A stretch of DNA of 64,000 nt from Streptomyces sp. NBC_01446 (lineage in GTDB: Bacteria > Actinomycetota > Actinomycetes > Streptomycetales > Streptomycetaceae). The notes under the pieces are model-generated. The model was not told the origin of the DNA and made no database searches. It saw only the letters and a list, made by a program, of their open reading frames with translations. The position numbers and the translations under genes were made by a program. The stretch spans positions 744,001 to 808,000 of the forward strand of contig NZ_JAPEPO010000002.1 in the NCBI RefSeq assembly GCF_026340095.1, given 5' to 3'. Position 1 is the stretch's first letter, and each line of letters starts with the position of its first letter. Below, in pieces: positions 60,590-64,000 of the stretch.

Positions 60590-61480
60590 CTACGTCGCTC
60601 GGAACCGTCCCTGATCCACCTCGGCGACCAGCCCTCCGCTCATCAGTACGTCCAGGTGCTGCACCGCCGTCCTCCGCTCCACCGGCCTCACCTGCGGCCC
60701 TTCGACATGGGGCCGGTAGACGAGCCTGTGCTCGACGATCTCCTCGACGCTCCGCGGCTCACCGAGGAACGCAAGCAGCGCCGCCTCGCGCCTGGCCACC
60801 ACACCGGCGAAGTCATCCAGCCGGCGCCGGAATTCCTCGGCGCCCTCGATCACACCCTTCTGGTGCGAGGTGCCGTACCAGCGCGCGTCGATCTCCCGGC
60901 ACCGGCGCATCGACGCCTCGAAGTCCACGAGACTGCTGCTGGCGTCCCCGTAGTACGGACCGAACGACGTCAGGTCGATGTCCCCCACGAACAGGAAGCC
61001 GTCCGGCTCGATCAGAAAACCGCTGTGGCCCGCGGTGTGCCCGGGCAGGTGCACGACGGTCACGGTGCGGCCGCCGAGGTCGAAGACGGCGCCGTCCTCG
61101 AACCCCGCCGCGTCCGGTCGACCCCGCACATGGAACTCGTCCCGCATCATCTTGTCGACGGCGTCGACCTCGTCGGGCGGCAGGCCGATCCCGGCAACGA
61201 GAGCCTCGCGGGACCGCAGTGCGCCGAGGTCACCTTCGTGGGTGTGCACCGGCACCTCGTAGCTTCCGAGACCGGCGATGTGGTCCTCGTGCGCATGGCT
61301 CACGAGGACCAGGTCCGCGGGCGGCGCGCCCTCGAGGAGCGACAACGACGGGTCGACGACCAGCGATTCTGCCGTGCCCCGCACAAGCAGCGTGTTGCCG
61401 TACGGGTAGGCACCCCGTTGGGCGCCTACGAGCACGCTGACGTCGCCGTATTCTGCCGCCGTGTATCCCGTGGTCCGCAT
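60590..61480 (-). CDS. Metallo-beta-lactamase fold hydrolase
   Basis: 296 residues. The metal motif is VSHAHEDHIAGL (HxHxDH), with further ligands in HLPGHTAGHSGFL and FVGDIDL (Asp). A C-terminal helical part (VVARREAALLAFLGEPRSVEEIVEHRLVYRPHVEGPQVRPVERRTAVQHLDVLMSGGLVAEV) resembles the winged-helix tail of LACTB2-like hydrolases. Substrate unknown; thioesters or similar are plausible. ATG 61480 gives MRTTGYTAAEYGDVSVLV; the frame open to 61705 runs into non-coding DNA. Confidence 0.88.
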   Translation of the reverse strand: MRTTGYTAAEYGDVSVLVGAQRGAYPYGNTLLVRGTAESLVVDPSLSLLEGAPPADLVLVSHAHEDHIAGLGSYEVPVHTHEGDLGALRSREALVAGIGLPPDEVDAVDKMMRDEFHVRGRPDAAGFEDGAVFDLGGRTVTVVHLPGHTAGHSGFLIEPDGFLFVGDIDLTSFGPYYGDASSSLVDFEASMRRCREIDARWYGTSHQKGVIEGAEEFRRRLDDFAGVVARREAALLAFLGEPRSVEEIVEHRLVYRPHVEGPQVRPVERRTAVQHLDVLMSGGLVAEVDQGRFRAT

Positions 61481-61683
61481 TTTCCAGACTCTCTCACCTT
61501 CCGATCCGATCTTCGGTCGAACGCCCGCATCGCGTGCAGCACCGAAGCGTTGAAGACGCGGGAGCGAACCGCGGCCGGGCCCGCCGTACGGTGCCGAGGT
61601 CGTCGTGGGCATCGTCACCGGCGAGCCGGTCGGCGAGGAGTGCGTCGAGACAGGGCGCCAGGGCAGGGCCGGACGCGCCGGGA

Positions 61684-62640
61684 TCAGAGGCTTACGTCGC
61701 CGCACAGCTGAACCCGCAGCCCCAGCTCCTCGAACAGCGCCGCCTTCGCGCGCAGGGCCTTGTCGGCGGTGGCGGCGTCGGGGGCGTAGGCCACGTTGAG
61801 GCGGTTCGCCTCGTGGCGGGCCATGAACTGGTCACGCGTCACGCCGTGCAGGACCGCCCGAAGTCGTCGGCGATGCGCAGCGCGGCGACGTACATCCGGA
61901 ACTGGCTGAGCAGCTGTGCGTCGGTCAGCTCGGTGGCCTCGTCGGTGCCGGTGTGGACGGTCATGCCGGCCGCGTCGAGCCAGTCGCGTACGGCCTGCGC
62001 CTCCCCGTCGGTGACCTTGTTCATCTCGACGACGAGGGCGCTCTGCGACAGGCGCTCCTTGGAGATGCCGAGGGCGTTGAGGAGTTCGTCGTCGATGATG
62101 GCGTAGTACATCCCCATGCAGCCCTCGTCGAAGACACCGATGACGGCTTTCTCCGACCGGAGTTGGCGGGCCAGGGCGACGCCCAGTTCGGTCTCCGCGT
62201 CGGCGGGCAGTGCGGGCAGATCCCGTACATGTGTGGTGTCGTGTGTGAGGGTTCCGGTCTCCAACCAGGTCCGCAGTCCGTCGCGGGCCCACTCGTCGGT
62301 GAAGTCCTCGCTCCACAGCGCCGCGTAGGGCACGCCGCCCGCCTTGGTGAGGCTACTGGTGAGGCTCAACAGGCCTACCAGGCACGGGAATTCGCCGCTC
62401 CAGTCGGCGACGACGAGTATCGGGCCCTGGTGGCTGCGCAGCCCAGCGCACACGTGGTGGCTGTACTGCCAGACCCCTTCGACGACGATCAGCGGGGCGT
62501 CCGGCGGCAGTTGCTTGAAGACCTCTATGGCGGCGCGCTGACTGTCGATGAAGCCGTGCCCCTTCTTCTCGTCGACGGCGTGAGCTCGGCGCACCGCCCG
62601 GCCGAGGTCCGTGAGCGCGGCGGCCAGGTCTGCCTCCAGT
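61684..62640 (-). pseudogene. L-fucose-isomerase-like gene with internal deletion
   Basis: The upstream part codes for KLEADLAAALTDLGRAVRRAHAVDEKKGHGFIDSQRAA through GVWQYSHHVCAGLRSHQGPILVVADWSGEFPCLVGLLSL to SQFRMYVAALRIADDFG. At about 61860 this joins, in another frame, AVLHGVTRDQFMARHEANRLNVAYAPDAATADKALRAKAALFEELGLRVQLCGDVSL, the C-terminus of the same family. Around 150 residues, including metal-site residues, are missing. The N-terminus is also shortened. The gene is not functional; its xylulokinase-like neighbour suggests a former pentose/fucose pathway. Confidence 0.75.
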
Positions 62641-62706
62641 TTCTGTTGCGAGGGCCATCCGGCATGTAGGAGGGAGCCCCTGCCCAGCGGAGGTACTCCC
62701 GGGTGT

Positions 62707-64000
62707 TCAGCGGGACTGGATGTCGGACAGTGCGTGGACGACGTGGGAAGACGCCGGATAGAGCTCGCGGTACAGGGCGTACAGCTCGTCGTATCGGGAC
62801 GTCACCTCCGGACGCGGGGCGACCACTTCCTGGACCGGGTTCCAGATGTCGATGCGGGCGTCGCTCACCAGTTGGGCGGCGAGGAGTGCCCCTCCGTACG
62901 AGGCCCCGATGGACGTCGTGCGTACCTCTTGGGCCCGGCCGGTGACGTCCGAGACGATCTGGGTCCACAGGCGTCCCTGGGTGCCGCCGCCGACGGCGAC
63001 GACGCGGCGGATGTCACCGCCGGCCGCTTCGATGGCCTCGATGTTGTGCCGCACTCCGTACGCCGTGCCTTCGAGGGCCGCTCGGTACAGGTCTCCCCGG
63101 GTGTGGGAGAGCGTGAGGCCGGCGATGACGCCGCGCGCCCGTGGGTCGGTGATCGGAGTGCGTTCCCCGGCGAAGTAGGGAAGCATCAGCAGGCCGCCCG
63201 CGCCGGGGCCCGACTCCTCGGCCAGGTGAAGCAGTTGCCGGTAGTCGTCGCTGCCGAACAGGTCGCGGAGCCAGCTGGTGACGGCGCCGGACGTTGCCAT
63301 TCCGCCGGCGAGATTGCGGGTGTCGGGGAGGGCGCCGACGGTGCTCCACAGCGAGGGGTCACGCAGCATCCCCGGCACGGTGTGGACGAGGAACATCGTC
63401 GTGCCGTACATGAGCATGAGGTCGCCGATCCCGTGCGCGCCGACGCTCAGCGCCTCGGCCCAGGCGTCGATGGTCCCGGTGGTGACCGGAATGCCTGTCG
63501 GCAGACCTGTCACGTGTGCGGCCTCGGCGGTCACCGTGCCCGCCGCCTCGCCGGACCAGCGCAGTTCGGGAAGTTCGATGCCGGGGGCGATCCTGTCGGT
63601 CCACGGGGTGTACCAGTCGCGGGCCACGATGTCGTAGAGCGGGGTGCTCTGGCTGGCCGAGTGGTGGTCGAGGACGTAGGCGCCGGTCAGTTTGCGTACG
63701 AGCCAGGAGCTCGGCATGTAGAGCCGGCGGGCGCGGCGGAAGAGCTCCGGTTCCTGTTCGGCGATCCACGCCACCTTGGGGCCCGCGGCCTGGGTCGTGA
63801 GCCGCGAGCCGCAGCGGCGGGCGACCTCGTTGGCGCCCAGCTCCCTTTCGAGTCGCTCGATCTGGGGGACGGAGCGGGTGTCCACGCCGTACAGGATCGC
63901 GGGCCGTACAGGTGTGTCGTTCTCGTCGGTGAGCAGCACGCAGGGGCCCATGCCGCTGACTCCGACCGCGACCACGTCCGCTTCGTGTGCAGAGGTCAAC
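62707..64000 (-). CDS. FGGY-family carbohydrate kinase (xylulokinase-like), 5'-truncated by window edge
   Basis: 430 residues are visible and the frame remains open at the window edge; the N-terminus lies beyond. Signatures are VVAVGVSGMGPCVLLTDENDTPVRPAILYGVDTRS, the second FGGY pattern in GLLMLPYFAGERTPITDPRARGVIAGLTLSHTRGDLYRAALEGTAYGVRHNIEAIEA, and GGGTQGRLWTQIVSDVTG. These place it with xylulokinases and related sugar kinases. Substrate is uncertain. It is followed by the fucose-isomerase relic, its likely former partner. Confidence 0.88.
   Translation of the reverse strand, partial: LTSAHEADVVAVGVSGMGPCVLLTDENDTPVRPAILYGVDTRSVPQIERLERELGANEVARRCGSRLTTQAAGPKVAWIAEQEPELFRRARRLYMPSSWLVRKLTGAYVLDHHSASQSTPLYDIVARDWYTPWTDRIAPGIELPELRWSGEAAGTVTAEAAHVTGLPTGIPVTTGTIDAWAEALSVGAHGIGDLMLMYGTTMFLVHTVPGMLRDPSLWSTVGALPDTRNLAGGMATSGAVTSWLRDLFGSDDYRQLLHLAEESGPGAGGLLMLPYFAGERTPITDPRARGVIAGLTLSHTRGDLYRAALEGTAYGVRHNIEAIEAAGGDIRRVVAVGGGTQGRLWTQIVSDVTGRAQEVRTTSIGASYGGALLAAQLVSDARIDIWNPVQEVVAPRPEVTSRYDELYALYRELYPASSHVVHALSDIQSR

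Overview
The window is very GC-rich actinobacterial DNA with Streptomyces traits: GTG and TTG starts, 4-nt ATGA/GTGA gene overlaps, Tat signals, an SCO6745-type protein, a DUF6479 protein and a spore-associated secreted protein. No rRNA, tRNA or CRISPR array was seen. The density of decayed genes and mobile DNA suggests an accessory or chromosome-arm location; that is inference.

Region 1 (0-2 kb): a partial hypothetical gene, a small membrane protein and an ECF41-type sigma factor. Region 2 (2-19.6 kb): a complete minus-strand locus for an aerobic high-affinity (group 5/1h) [NiFe]-hydrogenase. Transcription runs hypX - hhyS - hhyL - NifU-like - DUF5947 - DUF6084 - unknown 478-aa protein - maturation protease - 36-aa micropeptide - hypA - hypB - hypF - hypC - hypD - hypE, with a SpoIIE-type phosphatase at the 3' end. 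The structural subunits, CO supply (HypX), CN supply (HypEF), Fe(CN)2CO scaffold (HypCD), Ni insertion (HypAB), C-terminal processing (protease) and an uncharacterised accessory block are all present.

Region 3 (19.9-26.9 kb): SRPBCC protein, a junction of TetR and TPR gene fragments, a Tat-exported carotenoid oxygenase, a membrane protein, an ABC-ATPase relic with its core deleted, and a hypothetical gene whose 3' end carries a 28-bp tandem duplication and an IS630 element inserted in its ancestral stop codon. Region 4 (27-38 kb): a CoA-linked catabolic cluster (MaoC hydratase, thiolase, ABM protein, phosphotransferase, SDR, SCO6745-like protein, acyl-CoA synthetase, crotonase, alpha/beta hydrolase) with a TetR regulator. 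Four near-identical operator-like sites (WTGAAYCCRRCKTCA) lie in its promoter regions. A TnpB element interrupts the cluster.

Region 5 (38-45.6 kb): cysteine-desulfurase-like enzyme, a DUF6479 protein, a MarR-controlled drug-type ABC exporter, a three-gene F420-type LLM oxidoreductase operon and a pectate-lyase pseudogene. Region 6 (46-54 kb): LacI regulator, sugar ABC importer, GH1 beta-glucosidase and GH31 alpha-xylosidase, which fit uptake and breakdown of xylose-decorated glucosides such as isoprimeverose or xyloglucan fragments. Region 7 (54-64 kb): Rieske oxygenase, a ferritin-like protein apparently split into two genes, a two-component system, a zinc-finger protein, a spore-associated protein behind a direct repeat, an MBL hydrolase, a fucose-isomerase pseudogene with an internal deletion, and a partial xylulokinase-type kinase running off the window.
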